From Bacteroidota bacterium (GTDB lineage: Bacteria; Bacteroidota; Bacteroidia; AKYH767-A; OLB10): a stretch of DNA of 49,936 nucleotides. Shown here in pieces: positions 42,034 through 49,936 of the stretch (position 1 is its first letter; the number at the start of each line of letters is the position of its first letter). Location: NCBI GenBank assembly GCA_947453935.1, contig CANGJU010000008.1, positions 1 to 49,936 of the forward strand. Reading direction: 5' to 3'. The notes under the pieces were generated by a model. The model did not search any database, was not told the origin of the DNA, and worked only from the letters and a program-made list of their open reading frames with translations. The position numbers and the translations under genes are program-made.

Positions 42034-43776
42034 ATGGAAAAAAGATGGGTGTTATTGCCTACAGGAAATTCGGAAACCATCCAAAAGTTGGCGGGGGAGT
42101 TGAATATCCATCCCATTTTAGCGCAGTTATTAGTGCAGCGTGGAGTAAATACATTTGATGAGGCTAAGCATTTTTTCAGACCTTCTTTGAGTGACCTACA
42201 TGATCCTTTTTTAATGAAGGATATGGATAAGGCGGTCGAGCGAATTTCCACTGCTATTTTAAATAAAGAGAAGATTCTTGTTTATGGCGATTATGATGTG
42301 GATGGAACTACAGCTGTTTCGTTGGTCTATACTTTTTTGCATAATCAATATGTTAATGTTGAATACTACATTCCGGATCGATATAAGGAAGGATATGGGA
42401 TTTCATTGCAAGGAATCGACTATGCCAAAGAACATGGTTTTAACCTGATTATTGCACTCGATTGCGGAATAAAAAGTATTGATAAGATTGAATACGCTAA
42501 TAAATTAGGTGTCGATTTTATTATTTGCGATCACCATCGACCAGGAAGCGAGCTTCCCGATGCAGTAGCTGTTCTAGATCCTAAACGTGCCGATTGTGAA
42601 TACCCTTATAAAGAATTAAGCGGTTGTGGAGTAGGGTTTAAGTTAATACAGGCAATAGCTCAGCAAAAAGGAATTCAGTTTGATGATTTAACACAGTACC
42701 TCGATTTGGTGGCTGTGTCTATTGCTGCTGATATTGTACCGATTACAGGCGAGAACAGAATTCTTGCATTTTACGGATTGAAATTGTTGAATGAAAATCC
42801 TCGTCCAGGATTCAAAGCAATACTAGAACTAAGCAATTTTAAGAAAGACGAAATAACAGTTAACGATGTTGTGTTTTTAATTGCACCACGCATTAATGCT
42901 GCAGGCCGAATTGAATCTGGAAAGAGTGCTGTGGAACTGTTAGTTTCAAAAAATGATAATGTTGCCGGATTACTTGGCGATGGTATCAATGAACATAATT
43001 TGAAGCGTAAAGATTTAGATGCAAGTATTACCGAACATGCGCTTCAGCTTATTGAAGAAAGTGAAGATCATAAATATCGTAAGTCAACAGTGTTGTATAA
43101 TTCTGCCTGGCATAAAGGCGTGATTGGTATTGTGGCTTCACGTTTAACAGAAAAGTACTACCGACCTACAATCGTACTAACAAAAAGTAATGATGAAAAT
43201 AATATGGTGTCGGGGTCAGCACGCTCGGTGAAAGATTTTGATGTTTATAATGCTATTGAAAGTTGTAGCGATTTGTTAGAGCAGTTTGGTGGACATATGT
43301 ATGCGGCAGGATTAACAATGAAAGAAGAGAATGTGCCAGCGTTTATTGAACGCTTCGAAGAAGTGGTGTCGTCAACAATAGAAGACAGAATGCTCGTGCG
43401 TGAAGTAGAAATCGATGCTGAATTAAATCTGAACGATATCAATCAGAAGTTTTTTAATATATTGAAACAGTTTGCGCCATTTGGCCCTGGTAATATGTCG
43501 CCTATTTTTAAATCATCTAACTTGCGCGATAACGGCAGAGGTAAAGTAGTTGGTAACAATCATCTTAAATTAACGCTTGTTCAGCATGAAGATTATGAGT
43601 CTACTTTTGATGGTATCGCATTTCAATTAGGACATCATCATCCGCAAGTAGAACAACAAGATGCTTTTGAAATAGTATATCACATTGAAGAAAATAACTT
43701 CAACAACCGTACAACCCTTCAGTTGAATATAAAAGATCTGAAGTTTGTTAAATCGGATGTGATGGCCAAAGTTTAA
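42034..43776 (+). CDS. recJ: Single-stranded-DNA-specific exonuclease RecJ
   Basis: 580 residues of the DHH phosphoesterase superfamily. Motifs in order: I VYGDYDVDGTTAV, II LIIALDCGIKS, III FIICDHHRPGSELPDA (DHH), IV DLVAVSIAADIVPI, then the DHHA1 domain with GVIGIVASRLTEKYYRP, GSARSVKDFDVYNAIE and FGGHMYAAGLTMK, and a C-terminal OB-like domain with FAPFGPGNMSPIF. It degrades single-stranded DNA 5' to 3' in recombination and mismatch repair. The last 29 bases overlap the end of the convergent DUF6268 gene. Confidence 0.96.
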   Translation: MEKRWVLLPTGNSETIQKLAGELNIHPILAQLLVQRGVNTFDEAKHFFRPSLSDLHDPFLMKDMDKAVERISTAILNKEKILVYGDYDVDGTTAVSLVYTFLHNQYVNVEYYIPDRYKEGYGISLQGIDYAKEHGFNLIIALDCGIKSIDKIEYANKLGVDFIICDHHRPGSELPDAVAVLDPKRADCEYPYKELSGCGVGFKLIQAIAQQKGIQFDDLTQYLDLVAVSIAADIVPITGENRILAFYGLKLLNENPRPGFKAILELSNFKKDEITVNDVVFLIAPRINAAGRIESGKSAVELLVSKNDNVAGLLGDGINEHNLKRKDLDASITEHALQLIEESEDHKYRKSTVLYNSAWHKGVIGIVASRLTEKYYRPTIVLTKSNDENNMVSGSARSVKDFDVYNAIESCSDLLEQFGGHMYAAGLTMKEENVPAFIERFEEVVSSTIEDRMLVREVEIDAELNLNDINQKFFNILKQFAPFGPGNMSPIFKSSNLRDNGRGKVVGNNHLKLTLVQHEDYESTFDGIAFQLGHHHPQVEQQDAFEIVYHIEENNFNNRTTLQLNIKDLKFVKSDVMAKV

Positions 43777-44692
43777 AATCACTTCGAGTGATTAGTCTAA
43801 CGGCAGCCCCTATCCTAATAAAATAATTTTCTGCTGGATGATAGCTGGATTTATTATCACTACCAGCAGCTTTAAATTCGTATAGCCTATTTACCGATTG
43901 GCCACCTTCTACTAAGAATACAATACCGATTTTCTGATCCTTGTTAATCAGATAATAATTCAAATAAAGTTTTACGTGCCCTTCTTTGTCGCGAAAGTAA
44001 GAATGGTAACCTTCGCTATACGACTCTTCAATTCCTCGAAAAGCAAATCCTGCATGAACTTTATTAAAAGAAACATCTACGTTAGCTGAATTAGGTAATA
44101 GTCCCCAACAGTAAATATTCTTGGACGCTTTCCATTCAAAACCTAGGAGCGGTAAAAAGTTATTTCCCCAACACTCGCGATTATAATAAAGCCCGCCTTT
44201 TAATTTGAATTTAGCATTGTAGGTTTTTGTGTAAAGAAAGGCTCCACCCAACTGGTCGGTGTACTTTCCAAAGCTTCTTTCATATACTTTATTTTGACGA
44301 TAAACTAATGTTGCACTTATGCTGTTTTGATTTTCAAATTTATAGATGAATGTTAAAGGAAGTGCATAGGAAATATAATGTTGATGAAATCGACTGTAAG
44401 CTGTTGTGGTTGTGTTCCCGTTTTGTTGTGTCGTTAAGGTGCTATCACTTTGCTGATAAATTTTATTATTTATCTCAGGACTAATCAATAATAGTTTTTT
44501 ATCGCTTAGCTTTAATGGGGCGTTAAATAGGTAAGACTTCCATTCGTGATTAACCTTGAATTCATCTTTGCCTTTATATAATTTCGAAATAGATGTTTGA
44601 GCGTATTGTATATTCAGTAAATCAATAAATGGTTGTGAAAAAGCATCGCTGCTAAGAAATATGTAAGTTAAAACAAGTATAAGTTTGCGCAT
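43748..44692 (-). CDS. DUF6268-like outer membrane beta-barrel protein
   Basis: From ATG 44692 the protein has 314 residues; the track start at 44722 adds ten residues before the signal peptide (MRKLILVLTYIFLSSDAFSQ). The body is rich in alternating aromatic and polar residues, consistent with a beta-barrel: HQHYISYALPLTFIYKF, NSISATLVYRQNKVYE, FKLKGGLYYNRECWGNNFLPLLGFEWKAS. I assign it tentatively to the Bacteroidota DUF6268 family; function is unknown. Its 3' end overlaps recJ by 29 bases in the opposite direction. There is no other gene in its unit. Confidence 0.65.
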   Translation of the reverse strand: MRKLILVLTYIFLSSDAFSQPFIDLLNIQYAQTSISKLYKGKDEFKVNHEWKSYLFNAPLKLSDKKLLLISPEINNKIYQQSDSTLTTQQNGNTTTTAYSRFHQHYISYALPLTFIYKFENQNSISATLVYRQNKVYERSFGKYTDQLGGAFLYTKTYNAKFKLKGGLYYNRECWGNNFLPLLGFEWKASKNIYCWGLLPNSANVDVSFNKVHAGFAFRGIEESYSEGYHSYFRDKEGHVKLYLNYYLINKDQKIGIVFLVEGGQSVNRLYEFKAAGSDNKSSYHPAENYFIRIGAAVRLITRSDFKLWPSHPI

Positions 44693-44776
44693 CTGTCGAA
44701 GATAAAAATAATGTAAATACATGCGAACTATTTAGTATGTAGTTTTTTAGTATCATTGTTGAATAATAATTGCTTT

Positions 44777-45595
44777 ATGATTCGAGTATTTATTTCATCA
44801 ATAATTACAGCACTCCGCTACCAAGGAAATGTAATTACGCGAATGGAATTGTTTACTAAACTATTTTCGCTTTCTCTTTTGCGCAAAACAGAAAAATCCC
44901 GCGACAAAGAGGTTGCAACCAGCATTTTTGGAAATAAATTTTATGCGTTTAGTTATCATACATTGAATTACTTAATCAGAGAGATATTTGTTAACGATGA
45001 ATATCAATTTAAAAATTCAAATGCCAATCCTTTAATCATTGATTGTGGCGCCAACATTGGGATGTCTGTATTGTACTTTAAACGTTGTTATCCTCAATCG
45101 ACCATAATTGCCTTTGAACCAAATCCCACTACTTATAGTTTGCTCGATAAAAATGTAAAGTCGTTTGAATTAAAAAATGTCACGTTGCATAATCTTGCTT
45201 TAGCTAATTCTGTAGGTAGTATCCCGTTTCATTTTAACGATGATAAAGGAACGCTTACGGGATCTATTCAATCGAACCGAGGTGGTAAACGAGTAGTAGA
45301 AGTTAAATGTGAAAAGCTATCAAGTTTTATTAATGAGTTGGCGCAGGTCGATTTGATAAAAATGGATGTGGAAGGTGCTGAATTAAAAATTGTGGAGGAC
45401 CTGATGCAGTCTGGTGCTATTTCAAAAGTAAAAGAGTTGATAGTTGAATATCATCATAACATACCTGGAGAAAATAATTCACTTTCACACTTTCTGAAAA
45501 TGTTTGAGCAGGCAGGTTTTGATTATAGTATTCGCACTGGTTTTTCATCGCTGGGTGTAATGCAAGATGTGTTGTTACATTTGTATAGAAAATAA
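44777..45595 (+). CDS. FkbM-family methyltransferase
   Basis: About 272 residues from ATG 44777; the track uses TTG 44756. The SAM-binding Rossmann motif is LIIDCGANIGMSVLYFKRCYP, followed by IIAFEPNPTTYSLLDKNV, and the family-specific VDLIKMDVEGAELKIVEDL. The substrate is probably a sugar or lipid hydroxyl in surface polysaccharide, as is common for the family, but no glycosyltransferases are adjacent. The gene is divergent from the DUF6268 gene and upstream of an EamA transporter, 45 bases apart. Confidence 0.88.
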   Translation: MIRVFISSIITALRYQGNVITRMELFTKLFSLSLLRKTEKSRDKEVATSIFGNKFYAFSYHTLNYLIREIFVNDEYQFKNSNANPLIIDCGANIGMSVLYFKRCYPQSTIIAFEPNPTTYSLLDKNVKSFELKNVTLHNLALANSVGSIPFHFNDDKGTLTGSIQSNRGGKRVVEVKCEKLSSFINELAQVDLIKMDVEGAELKIVEDLMQSGAISKVKELIVEYHHNIPGENNSLSHFLKMFEQAGFDYSIRTGFSSLGVMQDVLLHLYRK

Positions 45596-45640
45596 TTTTT
45601 TCACGCATCAATTATTAAATGATAAACGTAGCTTCACGCC

Positions 45641-46498
45641 GTGAAAAGTAAGTTTATTACTCCTGGTGTAAAGTACATGCTGCTCTCCACTTTTTGGTTT
45701 GCACTCATGAATGTAATGGTGAAAAAACTTTCTTACCTGCCATCTATGGAGTTGGTTTTTTTTAGATGCACCGTTGCGAGTATTATCGGATTTACATTAT
45801 TAAAAAATCAAAATATTTCATGGATTGGGACAAACCGCAAGTTGCTTTTTTTACGAGGCTTGTTTGGGACAATTGCACTTTATACTTTCTTTTTAACATT
45901 GAAGCATATGCCTATTGGAACCGCGGTTACTATTCAGTATTTGTCGCCGGTTTTCACAACTATTTTTGCTGTATATATACTTCGTGAAAAAGTAAAGCCC
46001 ATTCAATGGTTGTTTTTTCTCATATCATTTATTGGGGTATTGGTTATTAAAGGATTTGATGCCCGTATAAGTGGAACTATGCTAGCAGTAGGATTGTTTT
46101 CGTCAGTTTTTTCTGCACTCGCTTATAATATGGTTCGATCACTGAAACAAAAGGAGTATCCGTTAGTTGTAGTACTCCATTTTCAATTGTTCGGTGCTGT
46201 TGCAGGTGCTGTTTTTACGTTGTTCGATTATCAAGCTCCAATTGCATTTGATTGGATTTATATTTTACTGATTGGGATAGTAACTCAATTAGGTCAGTAT
46301 TACCTTACCAAATCGCTGCAGGCCGAAAAGATTGCTAAAGTTTCTATTCTTAATTACCTCGGAATTATTTACGCCTTGTTTTTTGGATGGTGGCTCTTCG
46401 ATGAGCACCAGCACCTTAGTACTTTAATCGGTATTTTATTGGTTGTAGGAGGCGTTGTGATTAATATTTTAATCGCAAATAAGAAAAACCCTATCTGA
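45641..46498 (+). CDS. EamA/DMT-family transporter
   Basis: 285 residues with about ten membrane helices in two homologous EamA halves: MLLSTFWFALMNVMVKKLSYLPSMELVFFRC opens the first, and MLAVGLFSSVFSALAYNMVRSLKQKEYPLVVVLHFQLFGAVAGAV the second. It ends in a basic tail (ANKKNPI). The family moves metabolites, often amino acids or drugs, across the cytoplasmic membrane; the substrate cannot be deduced. The start is GTG 45641 (VKSKFITPGVKYML); ATG 45677 is possible but would trim the first helix lead. Confidence 0.9.
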   Translation: MKSKFITPGVKYMLLSTFWFALMNVMVKKLSYLPSMELVFFRCTVASIIGFTLLKNQNISWIGTNRKLLFLRGLFGTIALYTFFLTLKHMPIGTAVTIQYLSPVFTTIFAVYILREKVKPIQWLFFLISFIGVLVIKGFDARISGTMLAVGLFSSVFSALAYNMVRSLKQKEYPLVVVLHFQLFGAVAGAVFTLFDYQAPIAFDWIYILLIGIVTQLGQYYLTKSLQAEKIAKVSILNYLGIIYALFFGWWLFDEHQHLSTLIGILLVVGGVVINILIANKKNPI

Positions 46499-46657
46499 TT
46501 TCCCTATTCAGCACTCATAATTGCCTGCTCAACAACTATTGATTGCAGGAGTACGGTGGATGCCTTTACTTTACGAATAGCAAATTAATGCTAATCAATT
46601 TAGTCTTATCTAATCGTTCTTTATACAGAAAAGTTCAGAGGCTTTTCAAAGCGTGGA

Positions 46658-46690
46658 ATAAAGCGACCCCCCGAAGGTCGCTTTATTATT
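46658..46690 (+). terminator. Intrinsic terminator before ileS
   Basis: Stem ataaagcgacc / ggtcgctttat (11 bp) with a 7-base loop followed by a T-rich stretch. The rest of the 217-bp spacer between the EamA gene and ileS holds nothing else I can recognise. Confidence 0.85.
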
Positions 46691-46695
46691 TTCAG

Positions 46696-46703
46696 TAATT
46701 TTG
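46696..46703 (+). promoter_or_regulatory. -7 promoter element of ileS
   Basis: TAATTTTG matches TAnnTTTG exactly, 12 bases before the ileS ATG and directly after the terminator hairpin. No TTG at -33. Confidence 0.45.
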
Positions 46704-46715
46704 CACCTCTGTATC

Positions 46716-49700
46716 ATGGCTAAATATCCCGAACACAAACAACTAAATTTGCCTGCTGTAGCTGATGATGTGCTTCAGTATTGGCAAGATAAAAGCATTT
46801 TTGAACGCTCTGTATCGGAGCGCGAAGGTAAACCTGCGTATACTTTCTACGAAGGACCACCATCTGCAAACGGATTACCTGGTATTCACCACGTAATGGC
46901 TCGTAGCATAAAAGATATTTTTTGTCGCTATAAAACACAAAAAGGATTTCAGGTAAAACGCAAAGGCGGATGGGATACTCATGGATTGCCAATTGAAATC
47001 AGCGTTGAGAAAACACTAGGAATTACTAAGGAAGATATCGGTAAGAAAATTTCTATTGAAGATTATAATAAAGCCTGCCGCAAGGAGGTGATGAAGTATA
47101 AGTCGGTATGGGATGACCTTACCCGTAAAATGGGGTATTGGGTCGATCTTGAATCCCCGTACATTACGTTCGAAAATAATTACATCGAAACTTGCTGGCA
47201 TTTACTGAATGAGCTTTACAAAAAAGATTTACTCTACAAGGGTTATACAATCCAGCCTTATTCGCCAGCTGCTGGTACAGGATTAAGTTCGCATGAATTA
47301 AATCAGCCGGGCACTTACAAAATTGTAAAAGACACGACGGTGGTTGCGCAGTTTAAAGCCATCGAAAATGATACGAGTAAGTTTTTATTTGAGAAGGCAA
47401 ATGCTCCGGTTTATTTCCTTGCCTGGACAACTACTCCATGGACACTTCCTTCAAATGCCGCACTTGCAGTAGGCGCAGATATTACCTATATATTAGTTAG
47501 AACATTTAATCCCTATACTTTCGAACCTGTTTGTGTAGTACTCGCAAAAGAGTTATTCTCGAAACATTTCAATCCGAAGAATGCGGAGCTGGTGCTTGAA
47601 GAATATCAGCAAGGCAATAAAGCGATTCCGTTTAAGGTGATTGATGAGTTTAAAGGGAAAGCCCTTCAGGATATTTCTTACGAGCAGTTAATGGCCTATG
47701 TGCAACCGGAGGGAAATGCGTTTCGTGTTATTACTGGCGACTTCGTTTCTACCGAGGATGGAACAGGTATCGTGCATATTGCACCAACGTTCGGTGCCGA
47801 CGATTTTCGTGTAGCAAAACAACATAATGTACCAGCAATCATGGTACAGGATGAGAACGGTAAGGCAGTTCCGTTAGTTGATAAGCAAGGTCGCTTCGTT
47901 GAAGAGGTATCAGACTTTGCGTTGGAATACGTGAAGGAAGAATATCTCAACGAAACAGAAAAAGAAGAGGCACTTGTAAAGCAAGGTCGCGATAAATATT
48001 TGTCTGTTGACGAGCGTATCTCTATTAAATTAAAAGGTGAAAATAAGGCATTCAAAGTAGAGCGTTACGAGCATACTTACCCACATTGCTGGAGAACCGA
48101 TAAACCTGTTTTATATTATCCACTCGATTCGTGGTTTATAAAAACTACCGCTTGTAAAGAGCGAATGATTGAACTCAATAAAACCATCAACTGGAAGCCT
48201 GAAAGTACAGGTACAGGTCGTTTTGGTAATTGGTTAGATAATCTTGTTGATTGGAATTTATCTCGCTCGCGTTACTGGGGAATTCCTTTGCCAATCTGGC
48301 GTAGCGAAGATGGAGAAGAAAAATGCATTGGCTCAATTGAAGAGCTGAAAAAGGAATTAGATAAAGCAGTAGCAGCAGGTGTAATGGATGCTGATAAAAT
48401 GAAAGCGTTAAACCCTGATAGCCCTGAATTCGATTTACACCGACCATATGTAGATCATGCTGTGTTGGTGTCATCTACAGGATTACCAATGCATCGCGAA
48501 CCAGATTTAATTGATGTTTGGTTTGATAGCGGTGCTATGCCGTATGCACAATGGCATTTTCCATTCGAGAATAAAGAAATATTTGAAAAAGCATTTCCGG
48601 CAGATTTTATCGCAGAAGGGGTTGATCAAACACGTGGATGGTTCTTTACGCTACATGCGATTGCAGTTATGTTGTTTGATAGTGTTGCATTTAAAAATGT
48701 TGTATCAAACGGATTAGTGCTGGATAAAAACGGCAATAAAATGTCGAAGCGTTTAGGCAATGCGGTAGATCCTTTTGAAACATTAGAAGCTTATGGTCCT
48801 GACGCAACACGCTGGTATATGATCAGCAATGCGCAACCATGGGATAATTTAAAATTCAATGCTGAAGGAATTGGTGAAGTACAGCGAAAATTCTTTGGTA
48901 CACTTCATAACACGTATTCTTTCTTTGCACTCTATGCAAATATCGATGGATTTAATTTTTCTGAAAAAGAAATTCCGTTGGAAGAACGAACAGAATTGGA
49001 TCGTTGGGTATTGTCATTGTTGAATTCGTTGATAGTGGATGTGGATGACTGTTATAACGACTACGAACCTACTAAAGCTACACGCTTGATTACTGATTTT
49101 GTTACTGAGCATTTAAGTAATTGGTATGTTCGTTTAGGTCGCCGTCGTTTCTGGAAAGGAGATTATTCATCAGATAAAATAGCGGCTTATCAAACGTTAT
49201 ATACATGTCTTGATACAATAGCTCGTTTGATGGCTCCAGTAGCTCCGTTTTATGCCGATCGTTTATTCCGTGATTTAAACTTTACTTCGGGAAAGGATAA
49301 AAATGAAAGTGTTCATCTGGCTGATTTCCCTGTGAGTGATGCTACTATCATCAATAAAGAGCTTGAAGCACGCATGCAATTGGCGCAGGATATTTCTTCA
49401 ATGGTATTAGCTTTAAGAAAGAAAGTCAATATTAGAGTGCGTCAGCCATTACACCGAATTATGATTCCTGTAAGTGATCAAGATTACAAAAATCGTATTG
49501 AAGCAATTCGCGATTTAGTATTAAGTGAAGTGAATGTGGAGGAGCTGGAGTATATGTCGGAGGATAATTCCATTTTGATAAAAAAGGTAAAACCAAACTT
49601 CAAGGCACTTGGACCAAAAATCGGAGGACTTATGAAGCAGTTGGCAGTAACGGTAGGAGAACTTAGTCAAGAGCAAATAGCACACTTGGAAAGAGAAGGG

Positions 49701-49936
49701 ATGTTGCCTTTACATTTCGGTGAAGTTATCTTTGATTTATTGTTATCGGATGTGGAAGTGTTAAGCGAAGATATTCCTGGTTGGCAGGTAGCTAATCAAG
49801 GCCGTTTGACCGTTGCATTAGATATTACAATCACAGAAGACTTGAAAGAGAAAGGGTTAGCTCGTGAAGTGATTAATCGTATTCAAAATCTCCGTAAGGA
49901 TAATGGCTATGAAGTAACCGACCGAATCACGGTTAA
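46716..49936 (+). CDS. ileS: Isoleucyl-tRNA synthetase (3' end outside window)
   Basis: The frame from ATG 46716 stays open to the last base (1073 codons), so the ORF track, which needs a stop, missed it. The class I signature region reads YEGPPSANGLPGIHHVMARSIKD, where the usual HIGH/HYGH tetrad appears as GIHH. The second catalytic motif is DKNGNKMSKRLGN. Editing-domain segments (AWTTTPWTLPSNAALAVG, TGDFVSTEDGTGIVHIAPTFGADD) and the anticodon-binding region (LNSLIVDVDDCYNDYEPTKATRLI) are normal. It resembles the eukaryote-like type 2 IleRS. It charges tRNA-Ile with isoleucine in the cytoplasm. The window ends within the C-terminal domain. Confidence 0.95.
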   Translation, partial: MAKYPEHKQLNLPAVADDVLQYWQDKSIFERSVSEREGKPAYTFYEGPPSANGLPGIHHVMARSIKDIFCRYKTQKGFQVKRKGGWDTHGLPIEISVEKTLGITKEDIGKKISIEDYNKACRKEVMKYKSVWDDLTRKMGYWVDLESPYITFENNYIETCWHLLNELYKKDLLYKGYTIQPYSPAAGTGLSSHELNQPGTYKIVKDTTVVAQFKAIENDTSKFLFEKANAPVYFLAWTTTPWTLPSNAALAVGADITYILVRTFNPYTFEPVCVVLAKELFSKHFNPKNAELVLEEYQQGNKAIPFKVIDEFKGKALQDISYEQLMAYVQPEGNAFRVITGDFVSTEDGTGIVHIAPTFGADDFRVAKQHNVPAIMVQDENGKAVPLVDKQGRFVEEVSDFALEYVKEEYLNETEKEEALVKQGRDKYLSVDERISIKLKGENKAFKVERYEHTYPHCWRTDKPVLYYPLDSWFIKTTACKERMIELNKTINWKPESTGTGRFGNWLDNLVDWNLSRSRYWGIPLPIWRSEDGEEKCIGSIEELKKELDKAVAAGVMDADKMKALNPDSPEFDLHRPYVDHAVLVSSTGLPMHREPDLIDVWFDSGAMPYAQWHFPFENKEIFEKAFPADFIAEGVDQTRGWFFTLHAIAVMLFDSVAFKNVVSNGLVLDKNGNKMSKRLGNAVDPFETLEAYGPDATRWYMISNAQPWDNLKFNAEGIGEVQRKFFGTLHNTYSFFALYANIDGFNFSEKEIPLEERTELDRWVLSLLNSLIVDVDDCYNDYEPTKATRLITDFVTEHLSNWYVRLGRRRFWKGDYSSDKIAAYQTLYTCLDTIARLMAPVAPFYADRLFRDLNFTSGKDKNESVHLADFPVSDATIINKELEARMQLAQDISSMVLALRKKVNIRVRQPLHRIMIPVSDQDYKNRIEAIRDLVLSEVNVEELEYMSEDNSILIKKVKPNFKALGPKIGGLMKQLAVTVGELSQEQIAHLEREGMLPLHFGEVIFDLLLSDVEVLSEDIPGWQVANQGRLTVALDITITEDLKEKGLAREVINRIQNLRKDNGYEVTDRITV

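Noticed and set aside
41952-42251. 99-residue minus-strand ORF over the recJ start
   Set aside because: Mostly antisense to recJ and covers its promoter element; no domain visible.
46499-46657. Possible small gene or RNA between the EamA gene and ileS
   Set aside because: No ORF with plausible start and motif and no convincing fold apart from the terminator at 46658-46690.
47696-48055. 119-residue minus-strand ORF
   Set aside because: Antisense shadow of the ileS editing domain.
46716-49936. Broken ileS, since the ORF track lists no long ORF here
   Set aside because: The frame is open from ATG 46716 to the last base; the track simply needs a stop codon. The frame agrees at the HIGH-like, KMSKR and C-terminal segments.

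Overview
This is a low-GC window from the chromosome of a Bacteroidota bacterium (class Bacteroidia sensu lato; Flavobacteriales- or Chitinophagales-like, which I cannot resolve by eye). Four things support this. Two large secreted proteins end in type IX secretion (T9SS) sorting domains. The tandem cytochrome-oxidase subunit III genes, DUF4296, DUF420, DUF6268 and FadL/SGNH-lipoprotein pair are Bacteroidota hallmarks. Ribosome binding sites of Shine-Dalgarno type are almost absent. Many genes are preceded by the Bacteroidota promoter element TAnnTTTG. No tRNA, rRNA, CRISPR array, transposase, integrase or phage gene was seen, so the window looks like ordinary core genome plus a few lineage-specific surface genes.

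Layout. 1-2163: 3' part of a large repetitive T9SS-secreted surface protein. 2273-4494: a double-ATPase peptide-type ABC protein and RecX. 4542-6620 (-): a second T9SS protein, made of delta-60 repeats. 6700-9373: RluE-type pseudouridine synthase, then a secreted S9 (DPP5-like) peptidase. 9396-13613 (-): operon prfB (with programmed +1 frameshift), fumC, pyrC, DUF4296 lipoprotein. 13724-15079 (-): OmpA-family protein with calcium-type repeats. 15232-19082: SAM-I riboswitch with terminator, and the metH it controls. 19154-19351 (-): tiny Ala/Thr/Glu-rich lipoprotein. 19567-21241: ECF-type sigma factor overlapping a gene for a membrane-anchored anti-sigma-like/trypsin-like protease fusion, the most unusual unit here. 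21357-24790: TolC and HlyD-type export components, then tsaB. 24853-25515: MsrA lipoprotein. 25569-26789 (-): lhgO. 26941-29497: FadL porin and an SGNH-like lipoprotein with apparently degraded catalytic residues.

29588-33598: sucA-sucB (2-oxoglutarate dehydrogenase E1/E2). 33629-34261 (-): Nfu Fe-S carrier. 34365-35348: LuxE-like adenylating enzyme. 35416-39739: respiratory oxidase cluster (cyoE, two subunit-III genes, subunit IV, SCO, DUF420, small CxxC membrane protein) without subunits I and II. 39775-41586: AlkD-like repair protein and trhO. 41587-42033: the only long non-coding stretch, with a terminator and a GC-rich structured element. 42034-46498: recJ, DUF6268 outer-membrane protein (-), FkbM methyltransferase, EamA transporter. 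46716-end: ileS, open at the window edge.

How the genes work together. Several units serve central metabolism (fumC, sucAB, lhgO, metH, pyrC) and aerobic respiration (oxidase maturation and assembly). Others serve translation (prfB, tsaB, trhO, rluE, ileS) and the cell envelope (T9SS cargo, OmpA, FadL, TolC/HlyD, the sigma/anti-sigma-protease pair). Intrinsic terminators separate most units, and several serve convergent gene pairs. The best candidate for an under-described system is the sigma factor plus membrane protease fusion. Other points for a second look are the very short predicted leaders downstream of TAnnTTTG elements, the SGNH-like pseudoenzyme and the structured element near 41.75 kb. 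All identifications are from reading motifs and from family knowledge; no database search was possible.
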